Below, piece after piece: positions 43,087-50,885 of a stretch of 64,000 bases of DNA. Below the pieces are notes generated by a model. The model was given only the letters and a program-made list of their open reading frames with translations, searched no databases and had not been told where the DNA came from. The translations under genes and the position numbers were made by a program. The DNA is from Caulobacter soli (GTDB lineage Bacteria > Pseudomonadota > Alphaproteobacteria > Caulobacterales > Caulobacteraceae), in the NCBI RefSeq assembly GCF_011045195.1, contig NZ_CP049199.1, positions 4,385,501-4,449,500 on the forward strand, written 5' to 3'. Numbering within the stretch: position 1 is the stretch's first letter; each line of letters opens with the position of its first letter.

Positions 43087-43093
43087 CCCGCCC
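43087..43093. other. attR core
   Basis: CCCGCCC, followed by TTGTGGCGGGAACCCCT, which is the continuation of the left arm of the family-B hairpin. The bases before it (CGGTCAACA) belong to the element and do not match the repeat, so the junction lies within or next to these seven bases. The stretch 42883-43086 holds no gene I can support. Confidence 0.75.
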
Positions 43094-43209
43094 TTGTGGC
43101 GGGAACCCCTGGCTCAGCTGACGGTGAAACGAAATGGCGCGCTGGCGCGCCACACCCCCCGCACCTGCGGCGGATAGAGGGGTTCCTGCCACAAGGGCGG
43201 GAATGACGG
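43087..43209. repeat. Intergenic hairpin repeat, family B, interrupted by the island
   Basis: Right part of a palindromic element whose first eight bases lie on the far side of the island (31621-31628). The centre TGGCGCGCTGGCGCGCCACA is shared with the complete copy at 45889-46018. The right arm ends GGGCGGGAATGACGG. The two copies flank the GH9 gene. Confidence 0.8.
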
Positions 43210-43266
43210 CTGTGAAGGGGTTTGGAGATTGCCGACCACTCATGCGCTCGTCGCCGCGAAATAATA

Positions 43267-43280
43267 TGGGACCGGTAACA
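43267..43280. promoter_or_regulatory. LacI-type operator candidate before the GH9 gene
   Basis: TGGGACCGGTAACA, a partial palindrome (five of seven half-site bases match) centred on CCGG, 78 bases before the GH9 start. The right half GGTAACA is the same as in the sites at 25157 (reverse) and 48783. Confidence 0.5.
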
Positions 43281-43357
43281 AAAGTTCGTTGACGAGGGTC
43301 CGCCGAGCGCGAAAGCTGCGCCCGAGCCTGGAGAGACATCCGGGACGGGAGGACACC

Positions 43358-45874
43358 ATGAAACACCTGACGCGGCCCCTGGCCGCCGCCGCGCTCGCCG
43401 CGAGCCTGCTGGCGACTACCGCCCCCGCCGCGCTGGCCCAAGCCCCCGCCAAGCCTCCGCCCGCCGCCGCCCTGAAGCTCAACGCCAAGGGCTATCTGGA
43501 GACCCCGGGCCTCAACGTCCTGGTGTTCAGTAACGGCTCCGAGGACCTGTTCAACGACGCCAAGATGAGCGGGGTCGAACTGATCCAGCACGGGGTGCGC
43601 ACCGTCACCAACGGCGACGTGCGGCTGAGCCCCACGCCCGGCCAGTGGGACCCGATGGCCAAGCTGGTCGCGCGCAAGGTCGACCCGGCCACCGGCGCGA
43701 TCACCGCCACCCTGGCGTTCGTCGGCCAGGACTTCGGCTACACGATCCGCGTCGAGCCGCGCGGCGAGGCCTTCACCGTCAGCGTCACCCTCGACAAGCC
43801 CCTGCCCGCCGCCCTGGAGGGCAAGGCCGGGTTCAATCTCGAGGTCCTGCCCTCGGCCTATTTCCGCAAGACCTTCCTGGCCGACGGCAAGCCGGGAAGC
43901 TTCCCGCTCTATCCCAGCAGCCCGATGGCCGCGCCGATCGACGGCCGCGCCGAGCCCCTGCCGCTGACCACCGCCAGCCGCTTCGTGCTGGCCCCGGAGG
44001 ACCCGACGCGGCGGATCACCATCACCGGCACGGCGCCCCTGTCGCTGTATGACGGCCGCAACCAGGCTCAGAACGGCTGGTACGTGCTGCGCGCCCTCCT
44101 CCCCGCCGGCAAGACGGGCCGGGTGATCGAATGGACCGTCTCGGCCAACGCCCTGCCCGGCTGGGTGCGCCCGCCCTCGATCGCTCACTCCCAGTTGGGC
44201 TATATGCCCGGCCAGAAGAAGGTGGCGATCATAGAGCGCGACCCGGCCGATCCGCCCAAGGCCCAGGCCCGGCTGCTGAAGGTGAGCGAGACCGGCGCCT
44301 TCACCCCCGTTCTGACCAGCGCCTTGAGCGCCTGGCGGCCTTGGCTGCGCTACGCCTACGCCGATTTCGACTTCTCGTCGGTGACCGCGCCGGGCCTCTA
44401 CGTGATCGACTACGCCGGCCGGCGCACCGCGCCGTTCCGCATCGATCCGGCCCTCTATGACGACGCCTGGCACCCGACCCTGGACGTCTATTTCCCGGTC
44501 GCCATGGACCATATGTTCGTCAACGAGGCCTATCGCGTCTGGCACGGCGACGCCCATCGCGACGACGCCCTGCAGGCCCCGCTCAATCACGAACACCTGG
44601 ACCTCTACGCCCAGGGCCCCACCACCGACACGCCGTTCAAGCCGATGGAGCACATCCCCGGCCTCAATGTCGGCGGCTGGTTCGACGCGGGCGACTTCGA
44701 CATCCGCACCCAGACCCACTACGCGGTCGTGCGCACCCTGGTCGACACGTGGGAGCAGTTCCGCCCGACCCGCGACGAGACCTCGATCGACGAGACCCGC
44801 CGCCACGTCGCGATCCACGTCCCCGACGGCGCGCCCGACCTGCTGCAGCAGATCGAGCACGGCACGCTGCAACTGCTGGCCCAGCACAAGGCGGTCGGCC
44901 ACGCGATCCACGGCATCGTCGAGCCGGACCTCGGGCAGTACACCCACCTGGGCGACGCGGTGACCAAGACCGACGGCCTGGTCTATGACCCCGCCCTCGG
45001 CCCCGACCAGGCCAAGGACGGCCGCAGCGGGGTGAAGGACGACCGCTGGGCCTTCACCAGCAAGTCGACGCCGCTGAACTACGGCTCGATCGCCGCCCTG
45101 GCCGCGGCCAGCCGGGCCCTGCGCGGCTATCGCGACGCGCTCGCCGATGACTGCCTGGCCACCGCCCAGCGGGTCTGGGACGACGAGCACAGCCACGCCC
45201 CCGACCTTTTCCACCACGGCAACACCACCGGCGGCGACCTGGTCGACGAGGAGTTCAGCGCCGCTGTCGAGCTGCTGATCACGACCAAGGACCCGAAGTA
45301 CGCCGCGCGGATCGACGCGCTGTGGCCCAAGGTCGAGCCGCGCTTCGTCCAGAACGCCGACCTCGCCGCCCGCGCGGTCCCGTTCATGCCGCCGGCCTTC
45401 AAGGCGCGGATGGAACCGGCGGTGCGGGCCTACAAGGCCAAGAGCGACGCGCTGCTGGCCGAGAACCCGTTCGGCGTGCCGATCGCCATGGGCGGCTGGG
45501 CCGGCAGCGGCGGCGTCGCCGAGTTCGGCCTGACCCACTGGGCCCTGCACCGCGCCTTCCCCGAGATCATCGACGGCCAGGCGGTGTTCCGGTCGCTGAA
45601 CTACCTCTATGGAACCCATCCGGGCTCGGACATCTCGCTGGTCTCGGCCGTGGGCACGGTCTCGAAGGAAGTCGCCTACGGCAACAACCGCGCCGACTTC
45701 AGCTTCATCGCCGGCGGCGTCGTCCCCGGCGAACTGATCGTCAAGCCGGACTTCCCCGAGAACAAGGAGGACTGGCCGTTCTTCTGGGGCGAGAACGAGT
45801 ACGTCGTGAACGTGGGGGCCAGCTACATTCAGCTGGTCAACGCGGCGGCGGCGCTGGCGCGGGAGAAGCACTAG
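43358..45874 (+). CDS. Glycoside hydrolase family 9 protein (cellulase-like)
   Basis: 838 residues from ATG 43358, with a GGGAGG ribosome site; in-frame sequence upstream is non-coding. Signal peptide (PLAAAALAASLLATTAPAALAQ). An N-terminal immunoglobulin-like part with IAHSQLGYMPGQKKVA (the CelD_N type) precedes the (alpha/alpha)6 barrel. The catalytic Asp pair is in GGWFDAGDFDIRTQ and the acid Glu in GENEYVVNVGASYIQ; GTHPGSDIS also fits. GH9 enzymes cleave beta-1,4-glucans; some bacterial ones are exo-glucosidases. Compared with typical GH9 it has a long N-terminal region (about 270 residues). It is flanked by two copies of the same hairpin repeat. Confidence 0.9.
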   Translation: MKHLTRPLAAAALAASLLATTAPAALAQAPAKPPPAAALKLNAKGYLETPGLNVLVFSNGSEDLFNDAKMSGVELIQHGVRTVTNGDVRLSPTPGQWDPMAKLVARKVDPATGAITATLAFVGQDFGYTIRVEPRGEAFTVSVTLDKPLPAALEGKAGFNLEVLPSAYFRKTFLADGKPGSFPLYPSSPMAAPIDGRAEPLPLTTASRFVLAPEDPTRRITITGTAPLSLYDGRNQAQNGWYVLRALLPAGKTGRVIEWTVSANALPGWVRPPSIAHSQLGYMPGQKKVAIIERDPADPPKAQARLLKVSETGAFTPVLTSALSAWRPWLRYAYADFDFSSVTAPGLYVIDYAGRRTAPFRIDPALYDDAWHPTLDVYFPVAMDHMFVNEAYRVWHGDAHRDDALQAPLNHEHLDLYAQGPTTDTPFKPMEHIPGLNVGGWFDAGDFDIRTQTHYAVVRTLVDTWEQFRPTRDETSIDETRRHVAIHVPDGAPDLLQQIEHGTLQLLAQHKAVGHAIHGIVEPDLGQYTHLGDAVTKTDGLVYDPALGPDQAKDGRSGVKDDRWAFTSKSTPLNYGSIAALAAASRALRGYRDALADDCLATAQRVWDDEHSHAPDLFHHGNTTGGDLVDEEFSAAVELLITTKDPKYAARIDALWPKVEPRFVQNADLAARAVPFMPPAFKARMEPAVRAYKAKSDALLAENPFGVPIAMGGWAGSGGVAEFGLTHWALHRAFPEIIDGQAVFRSLNYLYGTHPGSDISLVSAVGTVSKEVAYGNNRADFSFIAGGVVPGELIVKPDFPENKEDWPFFWGENEYVVNVGASYIQLVNAAAALAREKH

Positions 45875-45888
45875 CGCTCCCCTCAACA

Positions 45889-46018
45889 CCGTCATCCCGG
45901 GCCTCGTGCCCGGGACCCCTGGTTCAGCAGACGGTGAAGCACATTGGCGCGCTGGCGCGCCACATCTCTGCACCTGCGGCGGACAGAGGGGTCCCGGGCA
46001 CGAGGCCCGGGATGACGG
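45889..46018. repeat. Intergenic hairpin repeat, family B, complete copy
   Basis: 130-base palindromic element with ends CCGTCATCCCGGGC and GCCCGGGATGACGG. The long arms pair for about 30 bases and the centre carries TGGCGCGCTGGCGCGCCACA, the same as in the copy at 43087-43209. Located between the convergent GH9 and carboxylesterase genes, so it can act as a bidirectional terminator. Confidence 0.85.
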
Positions 46019-46021
46019 CTC

Positions 46022-47683
46022 TTATTGGGGCGGATCCACCTTCGCCCAGACCCGCCGCTCCGCCCCGAACCGGTCCGGGACCACGGCGCAGGCCACGTCC
46101 AGCACCATGGTCTGGCGCGTCTTCACATCATAGGCCGGCCAGGCCGGTTGCCCCGGCGCCGACGGCCGGCCGGTCCGCGCGAAATTGGCCCACATGGTGC
46201 TGATGTTCCCGGCCGCCGCGAACCGGTCGGCGCGGTCGCCGGCCAGGGTGGTGGGCGAGGCGACGGTGTTGAACACCAGGGGGATGTCGCTGGCGTGCAT
46301 GGCCCCCAGCTCGATGTCGGTGCCGTCCATCTTGCGGTTTGAGCGATAGGCGATGTTGTAGACATAGACCGGGGCCCGCCCCTGGGCGGCCTTGCGCTCG
46401 GCCGTCACCACCGAGCCCGCGCCCATGGCGTAGTAGCTGGCGGCGGCCAGGTAGATGTCGCTGGGCGTCGCGCCCGGGCGGTCGGAACGGTAGGCGTCGA
46501 TCAGGGTCTGGGCCCGGTCGCCGAACCGCCCCGACAGCCGCGCCTTCAGCCCCGCCTCGTCCAGCTTGAAGGCCTCGACGTCCTTCGCGGTCCAGGCGAA
46601 GAACGCCGCCTCGGTGTCCAGCCAGCCGACGACCAGCGGCTTGTCGGCGGCGCTGGCCGGGGCGGTCGGGTCGAACGGGTGATGGGGCAGCAGATCGCCG
46701 TCGACGATCGGGCCGTAGGTGCCGGGCGTCAGCGACTGGATGCCCCGCCAGCCGCCGCTGTCGCTCTTGACCTTGGCGGCCAGGGCCTTCTGGGCGGCCA
46801 GGATCTGGGGCGCGGACACGTCCAGCACCTTGCGCCAGTCGGCCGGGGCGATCCCCAGCTGCTCCAGGAACATCCGCGTCGTCTGGGCCGCGACGTCCGG
46901 CGTCGTCACCCGCACCACCGGACCGCTCTGAATGACGGCCTTGGAGAACAGCGGCGCCACCGAGGGCATGGCGTAGAGGCACGAGGTCTTGGCCCCGCCG
47001 CCGCTCTCGCCGAAGATCGTCACATTGGTCGGGTCGCCGCCGAACGCGGCGATGTTGCGCTGGACCCACTTCAAGGCGAGCACGATGTCGGACAGGCCCT
47101 GGTTGCCGGAGCCGGCGTACTCGGCCCCGCCCAGTTCGCCCAGATACAGGAAACCCAGAATGCCCAGCCGATGGTTGGTGGCCACCACCACAACGTCGTG
47201 CTCGCGGGCCAGCATCGACCCGTCCTGGGCGCTGCTGCCGCCAGAGCCGGTCGTGTAGCCGCCGCCGTGACTGTAGACCATCACCGGCTTGCCCTTGCCC
47301 CCGCTCGCCGGGGTCCAGACGTTCAGCACCAGGCAGTCCTCGCCGGGCGGCGGCTCGTTGACGCCGTAGACCGTGCTGGGATCCTGCAGCGTCGGCGTGC
47401 CCAGCCGGGTGGCGTCGAACACGCCGGTCCAGGGCGCGGCGGGCTTGGCCGGCTTGAAGCGGTTCACGCCCGAGACGCTGGCCCCGTACGGAACGCCCTT
47501 GTAGGCGTCGACGCCGCCCGTGCGCACGCCGCGCATCCGGCCCTCGGCGATGGCGATCTCGACGGGCTCGGACGGCGCGTCGGCGCAGGCGGCCATCGGA
47601 ACCGCCAGGAGGCCGGCGGCGGCCGCGCCTCCGACCAGCAAGCGGCGGCGATCGACGCCGGTGTCGGGATTGGACGACGTCAT
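46022..47683 (-). CDS. Type-B carboxylesterase, Tat-exported
   Basis: 553 residues from ATG 47683, supported by AGGAG 7 bases upstream; an ATG 21 bases further up is weaker. A Tat signal (DRRRLLVGGAAAAGLLAVP) precedes a Cys in MAACAD that could be a lipidation site. The carboxylesterase fold is clear: oxyanion hole YSHGGGY, nucleophile Ser in FGESGGGAKT, catalytic His in GAMHASDIPLVF. Such enzymes hydrolyse esters and could remove acyl groups from plant polysaccharides, which fits the GH9 and deacetylase neighbours. It reads away from the deacetylase gene's end with a family-A repeat between them. Confidence 0.9.
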   Translation of the reverse strand: MTSSNPDTGVDRRRLLVGGAAAAGLLAVPMAACADAPSEPVEIAIAEGRMRGVRTGGVDAYKGVPYGASVSGVNRFKPAKPAAPWTGVFDATRLGTPTLQDPSTVYGVNEPPPGEDCLVLNVWTPASGGKGKPVMVYSHGGGYTTGSGGSSAQDGSMLAREHDVVVVATNHRLGILGFLYLGELGGAEYAGSGNQGLSDIVLALKWVQRNIAAFGGDPTNVTIFGESGGGAKTSCLYAMPSVAPLFSKAVIQSGPVVRVTTPDVAAQTTRMFLEQLGIAPADWRKVLDVSAPQILAAQKALAAKVKSDSGGWRGIQSLTPGTYGPIVDGDLLPHHPFDPTAPASAADKPLVVGWLDTEAAFFAWTAKDVEAFKLDEAGLKARLSGRFGDRAQTLIDAYRSDRPGATPSDIYLAAASYYAMGAGSVVTAERKAAQGRAPVYVYNIAYRSNRKMDGTDIELGAMHASDIPLVFNTVASPTTLAGDRADRFAAAGNISTMWANFARTGRPSAPGQPAWPAYDVKTRQTMVLDVACAVVPDRFGAERRVWAKVDPPQ

Positions 47684-47703
47684 GAGCGGCTCCTGTCTAT
47701 TCA

Positions 47704-47790
47704 CCGTCTCCCCGGCGAAGGCCGGGGCCCAGATTCATCCGGAACGGCTCGTGGGTTTCACCTGGGTCCCGGCCTTCGCCGGGAAGACGG
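47704..47790. repeat. Intergenic hairpin repeat, family A, complete copy
   Basis: 87-base element whose arms CCGTCTCCCCGGCGAAGG and its near-perfect inverse (CCTTCGCCGGGAAGACGG) pair over 18 bases. A partial copy lies at 16871-16939. Confidence 0.8.
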
Positions 47791-47805
47791 AAAAAGGGGG
47801 GCGTC

Positions 47806-48753
47806 CTATCGGCACATCTTGTCGAGTTCGGCCCCGCCCCAGGCCGGCGCTTGCGGCGGCAACGGCAGGCCCTTGGCCTTCATCGCCTCCTCCAGGGTGG
47901 TGGGGACGGCGGTCGCCTGCGTCTTGAAGTCGGCGGCGTAGAACCTGTCGCGCTCAGCCTCGGCCAGGCCCACGAAGATCACGCCGTTGTCGCGGTACAG
48001 CTTCAGCAGGCGGGGCGCCATGCGGGCGTCGAAGGCGCCGGCGTGCATCAGCAGCACATAGGGGATGTCGCGGCCGTACAGCTTGGCCGACAGGGCGCGC
48101 TCGAAGTCCAGGCTGTCCTGAGCCGCCTTCAGGTAGCTGGCCTCCAGCACGGCCACCGCCGCGGCGTCGCCCTTGGCCATGCAGCGGGCGTAGGGCTCGT
48201 TCCAGGCGTAGTCGCCGAAGCTCATGGTCACGCTGGCGACGCGGTAGCCCTTGGCCTTCAGCGCCTTGCGGGCCGCCGCGTGCTTCTCCGGCGTCTCGCC
48301 CTCGTTGAGATAGGGATAGCGCACCCACCGCCAGTCCTGGCCTGCCATGTGCCTTTCCAGCAGCGGCTCGTTGCGGACGAGGTCGGCCTCCCAGTCGGAC
48401 AGGCTGTTGGAGTTCAGGCTCATGTGCGACCAGGTGTGGTTGGCCAGCGGATGGCCCGCCGCGCGCCACAGCGACAGCACGCCCACCGAGTCCGGCTCGC
48501 GCTCTTCCTGCACCCCGTTGACGAAGCCGTAGACGGGACCGGTCCTGGCGTCATGGAAGGCGGCCAGCAGCCGGCCGGCGACCTCGATGCGGGTGACGCC
48601 GGGCGGCAGGGGGGCGTGGGCGGGCAGGTCGTCGAAGGTCAGGGCGATCTTCACCGGCGCGGCGGCATGACCGACGCCCGCCGTCATCGCGACCACCGCC
48701 AGCGGCGCGACCCATCGCGTCCAGAACCCGCTCTTGCGACCCGTGCTGCCCAT
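47806..48753 (-). CDS. Polysaccharide deacetylase family protein (NodB domain)
   Basis: 315 residues from ATG 48753, which has GGGGAGAA upstream; in-frame codons further up are intergenic. Signal peptide (WVAPLAVVAMTAGVGHAAA). The NodB domain has the catalytic Asp in KIALTFDDLPAH and the metal His pair in HPLANHTWSHMSLN, followed by DWRWVRYPYLNEGE. It acts on carbohydrate esters in the periplasm or outside; with the GH9 and esterase genes, de-acetylation of plant polysaccharide or chitin oligomers fits. A LacI-type palindrome (48783-48801) lies 30 bases before the start. Confidence 0.9.
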   Translation of the reverse strand: MGSTGRKSGFWTRWVAPLAVVAMTAGVGHAAAPVKIALTFDDLPAHAPLPPGVTRIEVAGRLLAAFHDARTGPVYGFVNGVQEEREPDSVGVLSLWRAAGHPLANHTWSHMSLNSNSLSDWEADLVRNEPLLERHMAGQDWRWVRYPYLNEGETPEKHAAARKALKAKGYRVASVTMSFGDYAWNEPYARCMAKGDAAAVAVLEASYLKAAQDSLDFERALSAKLYGRDIPYVLLMHAGAFDARMAPRLLKLYRDNGVIFVGLAEAERDRFYAADFKTQATAVPTTLEEAMKAKGLPLPPQAPAWGGAELDKMCR

Positions 48754-48782
48754 GCGTTCTCCCCGTCTCATTCCTTGGCGAA

Positions 48783-48801
48783 TGATAACGGTAACAGTTA
48801 T
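48783..48801. promoter_or_regulatory. LacI-type operator candidate before the deacetylase gene
   Basis: TGATAACGGTAACA (48783-48796) is an imperfect palindrome of the same class as those at 10600, 25157 and 43267. A second way to fold it is ATAAC-N7-GTTAT (48785-48801). It lies 30 bases upstream of the start codon, near where RNA polymerase would bind. Confidence 0.5.
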
Positions 48802-48885
48802 GCCCGCGTTCGCCACGACCGCAAGATGGGTCGAGGTCGTAGTCGAATTCCTCTGGACTTATCCATAGCTCGCCAGTTATACGTC

Positions 48886-48911
48886 AACTCATAGCCAGAG
48901 AGTTATGAGTT
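48886..48911. promoter_or_regulatory. Inverted repeat at the ArsR gene start
   Basis: AACTCATA (48886-48893) and TATGAGTT (48904-48911) form a perfect 8-base inverted repeat with a 10-base spacer, ending 3 bases before the ArsR start codon. Probably the autoregulatory operator. Confidence 0.5.
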
Positions 48912-48914
48912 CCC

Positions 48915-49238
48915 ATGCCAGACGCTCACGACACGCTTTTTCGGACGCTCGCCGATCCCACCCGACGGGGGATCTTCGAGCGGCTGTGCCGCGACGGCGA
49001 ACAGACGGTGGGGGCCCTGACGGCCCTGGCCGGGGTGTCCCAGCCGGCGGTCTCCAAGCACCTGGGCGTGCTGAAACAGGCCGGGCTGGTGCGCGATCGC
49101 CATGAGGGCCGACAGACCCATTACAGCGCTCAGCTCAACGCCCTGGCTCCGCTGACCGACTGGACCAGCCGCATGGCCGGCTTCTGGGAGGCCCGCTTCG
49201 ACACCCTCGAGGACCTGCTCAACAGGATGGACCAATGA
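48915..49238 (+). CDS. ArsR-family transcriptional regulator
   Basis: 107 residues. Winged helix with TLFRTLADPTRRGIFERL and TVGALTALAGVSQPAVSKHLGVLKQAGLV, then EGRQTHYSAQ. The metal-binding Cys motif (ELCVC) of classical ArsR is absent. It belongs to the group translated together with an AHSA1-domain protein: the stop overlaps the next start (ATGA). Such pairs usually regulate themselves in response to an unknown ligand. An inverted repeat lies directly before the start. Confidence 0.93.
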   Translation: MPDAHDTLFRTLADPTRRGIFERLCRDGEQTVGALTALAGVSQPAVSKHLGVLKQAGLVRDRHEGRQTHYSAQLNALAPLTDWTSRMAGFWEARFDTLEDLLNRMDQ

Positions 49239-49666
49239 CCACCGCCGACACCCAGCTCCGCACCGTCGTCGTCGAACGCGACATCGCCCATCCGCCCGAG
49301 AAGTTGTGGCGCGCCCTGACCCAGCCGCACCTGATCGCCGAATGGCTGATGAACAACGACTTCCAGCCCGTGGTCGGCCACGGCTTCCAGCTGCGCGGCG
49401 AATGGGGCGGGGTGCTGGACTGCGAGGTCCTGGCGCTCGAGCCGAACCGGACGCTGTCCTACAGCTGGAACCACGACAATCCGGATCCCGCCTACGCCCT
49501 GCAAAGCGTGGTCACCTTCACCCTGACCCCGACCGACAAAGGCACGCACCTGCGCATGGAACAGACCGGCTTCCGGCCCGACCAGAAGCAGGCCTATGGC
49601 GGCGCCCACGCCGGCTGGAAGACGTTCCTCGGCAATCTGGACCAGCTGCTGGCGCGGCTGGACTAG
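49235..49666 (+). CDS. SRPBCC / AHSA1-domain protein
   Basis: 143 residues, overlapping the ArsR stop. It has the START-like fold signature of the AHSA1 family: VVVERDIAHPPEKLWRALTQPHLIAEWL, then GHGFQLRGEWGGVLDCEVL, LSYSWN and the C-terminal GWKTFLGNLDQLLA. These proteins have a ligand pocket and often sit after an ArsR gene, perhaps binding the inducer. Cytoplasmic. A small membrane-protein gene follows 22 bases later. Confidence 0.92.
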   Translation: MTTADTQLRTVVVERDIAHPPEKLWRALTQPHLIAEWLMNNDFQPVVGHGFQLRGEWGGVLDCEVLALEPNRTLSYSWNHDNPDPAYALQSVVTFTLTPTDKGTHLRMEQTGFRPDQKQAYGGAHAGWKTFLGNLDQLLARLD

Positions 49667-49688
49667 CCCCCTTCGAAGGAGCCCTCCC

Positions 49689-49904
49689 TTGAACTGGAAC
49701 ACCCTCATCCGCCAGACCCACCGCTGGCTGTCCATCGCCTTCACGGCCGGCGTCGTCGGCTACATGATCGTCATGACTCGGGGCCAGCCGCCCGGCTGGG
49801 TCGGGCTGTTCGCCCTGGTTCCGCTGATCTTGCTCCTGGTCACGGGGCTGTACATGTTCGTGCTGCCCTATGTCCGAGGACGCGGGCGACGCACCGGCGG
49901 ATAG
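49689..49904 (+). CDS. Small two-helix membrane protein
   Basis: 71 residues if it starts at TTG 49689 (MNWNTLIRQTHRWLSIAFTAG), which has AAGGAG 8 bases upstream. Two hydrophobic segments: AFTAGVVGYMIVM and WVGLFALVPLILLLVTGLYMFVLP. The N-terminal TLIRQTHRWLSIAFTAG recalls the first helix of PepSY-type inner-membrane proteins, but the protein is too short for that family. The function is unknown. Apparently part of the ArsR/AHSA1 operon. The TTG start is a judgement based on the ribosome site. Confidence 0.7.
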   Translation: MNWNTLIRQTHRWLSIAFTAGVVGYMIVMTRGQPPGWVGLFALVPLILLLVTGLYMFVLPYVRGRGRRTGG

Positions 49905-49914
49905 GAGCCGCGCC

Positions 49915-50325
49915 ATGACCACCGAACCGACCCTGCTGTCGGGCGGCAACCCCAAGATCCCCAAGGGCGAGGGCGACGGGCCGGTCCAGGCCTATATCGC
50001 CGCCATGCCGGGCTGGAAGCAGGGCGTCGGCCGCCGGCTGGACGCGCTGATCACGGCCGCCATCCCGGACGTGCGCAAGGCGGTGAAGTGGAGCACGCCC
50101 TTCTACGGCCTGGGCGACGGAAGCTGGTTCCTGGCCCTGCACGCCTATACGCGGTTCGTGAAGGTGGCCTTCTTCCGGGGCGCGGCGCTGCGGCCCGTTC
50201 CGCCGGGCGCGTCCAAGAAGCCGGACGTGCGTTACCTGGACATCCACGAGACCGATCCGCTGGACGAAGCCCAGTTCACCGACTGGGTCAGACAGGCCAG
50301 CCAACTGCCGGGCGAACGCCTGTGA
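49915..50325 (+). CDS. DUF1801 domain protein
   Basis: 136 residues from ATG 49915 with TAGGAG upstream. DUF1801 (YdhG-like) core: RRLDALITAAIPDVRKAVKWSTPFYGLGDGSWFLALHAYTRFVKVAFFRG. The second motif (KWSTPFYG) is the family hallmark. The function is unknown. It lies 10 bases after the membrane-protein gene and 22 bases before another DUF1801 gene, so all belong to one operon headed by ArsR. Confidence 0.88.
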   Translation: MTTEPTLLSGGNPKIPKGEGDGPVQAYIAAMPGWKQGVGRRLDALITAAIPDVRKAVKWSTPFYGLGDGSWFLALHAYTRFVKVAFFRGAALRPVPPGASKKPDVRYLDIHETDPLDEAQFTDWVRQASQLPGERL

Positions 50326-50347
50326 TCAAGCGTACCGAGGTGAGACG

Positions 50348-50764
50348 ATGAAAAAGACGATGGGCGGAACGCCTGAAGGACCGCCTTCCGAGCTGATCGA
50401 CGCGGCGATCAAGAACCTGGACGGCTGGCGGGGCGAGACCCTGGCCAGGATCCGCGCGCTGATCCACGAGGCCGATCCCGACGTGGTCGAGGAGTGGAAG
50501 TGGGGCATTCCAGTGTGGTCGCACGACGGCATCCTGTGCACCGGCGAGACCTACAAGGCGGCCGTGAAGACCACCTTCGCCAAGGGCGCGTCGCTGGACG
50601 ATCCCTCGGGCCTGTTCAATTCCAGCCTGGAGGGCGCCACCCGCCGGGCCATCGATTTCCGCGAGGGCGAGACGATCGACGCGGCGGCCTTCAAGGCGCT
50701 GATCCGCGCAGCCGTGGCGCTGAACGCCTCCAAGCCGCCCAAGGCGAAGAAGAAGAGCGGCTGA
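50348..50764 (+). CDS. DUF1801 domain protein, second copy
   Basis: 138 residues from ATG 50348 with GAGGTG upstream. It shares the fold of the neighbour: TLARIRALIHEADPDVVEEWKWGIPVWSHDGILCTGETYKAAVKTTFAKG. The C-terminus is Lys-rich (PPKAKKKSG). The two proteins are too different for a recent duplication. The function is unknown; with the ArsR/AHSA1 genes it completes an operon whose ligand is not known. Confidence 0.87.
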   Translation: MKKTMGGTPEGPPSELIDAAIKNLDGWRGETLARIRALIHEADPDVVEEWKWGIPVWSHDGILCTGETYKAAVKTTFAKGASLDDPSGLFNSSLEGATRRAIDFREGETIDAAAFKALIRAAVALNASKPPKAKKKSG

Positions 50765-50778
50765 GGCGGGAGCGAAAA

Positions 50779-50865
50779 CCTCGCCCTTCGACGAGCTCAG
50801 GATGAGGTTTTCGACTGCCGAGGTCCGCGCCATGGCCCTCATCCCGAGCTTGTCGAAGGACGAGG
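50779..50865. repeat. Intergenic hairpin repeat, family C
   Basis: Ends CCTCGCCCTTCGACGAGCTC and GAGCTTGTCGAAGGACGAGG pair over about 28 bases. A sister copy lies at 56674-56760. It separates the convergent DUF1801 and ohr genes. Confidence 0.8.
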
Positions 50866-50885
50866 GCCAAGCGCTGCGCTGAACG

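Larger units (their letters stand above)
31629..43093. mobile_element. Integrated genomic island (serine-recombinase element with defence-type cargo)
   Basis: About 11.5 kb between two copies of CCCGCCC (31629-31635 and 43087-43093). Sequence left of the first copy (CCGTCATT, 31621-31628) joined to sequence right of the second (43094 on) rebuilds the left arm of the family-B hairpin repeat, which matches the reverse complement of the right arm ending at 43209. The element therefore inserted into that hairpin. It holds a large serine recombinase, an XRE regulator, HNH, GIY-YIG, HEPN-like and caspase-like genes. Base composition and codon use are visibly less GC-rich than on either side, especially from 35 to 42.9 kb. 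There are no conjugation or phage structural genes, so it is a small integrative element, likely mobilised by others. Confidence 0.85.

Noticed and set aside
31595..43093. Prophage
   Set aside because: No capsid, tail, portal, terminase or lysis genes; only a recombinase, small regulators and nuclease or protease cargo.
43019..45973. Very long minus-strand reading frame (984 codons) opposite the GH9 gene
   Set aside because: It is an antisense shadow produced by the high-GC codon bias; it lacks any protein family pattern, spans the island junction and the family-B repeat, and the plus-strand GH9 gene is clear.
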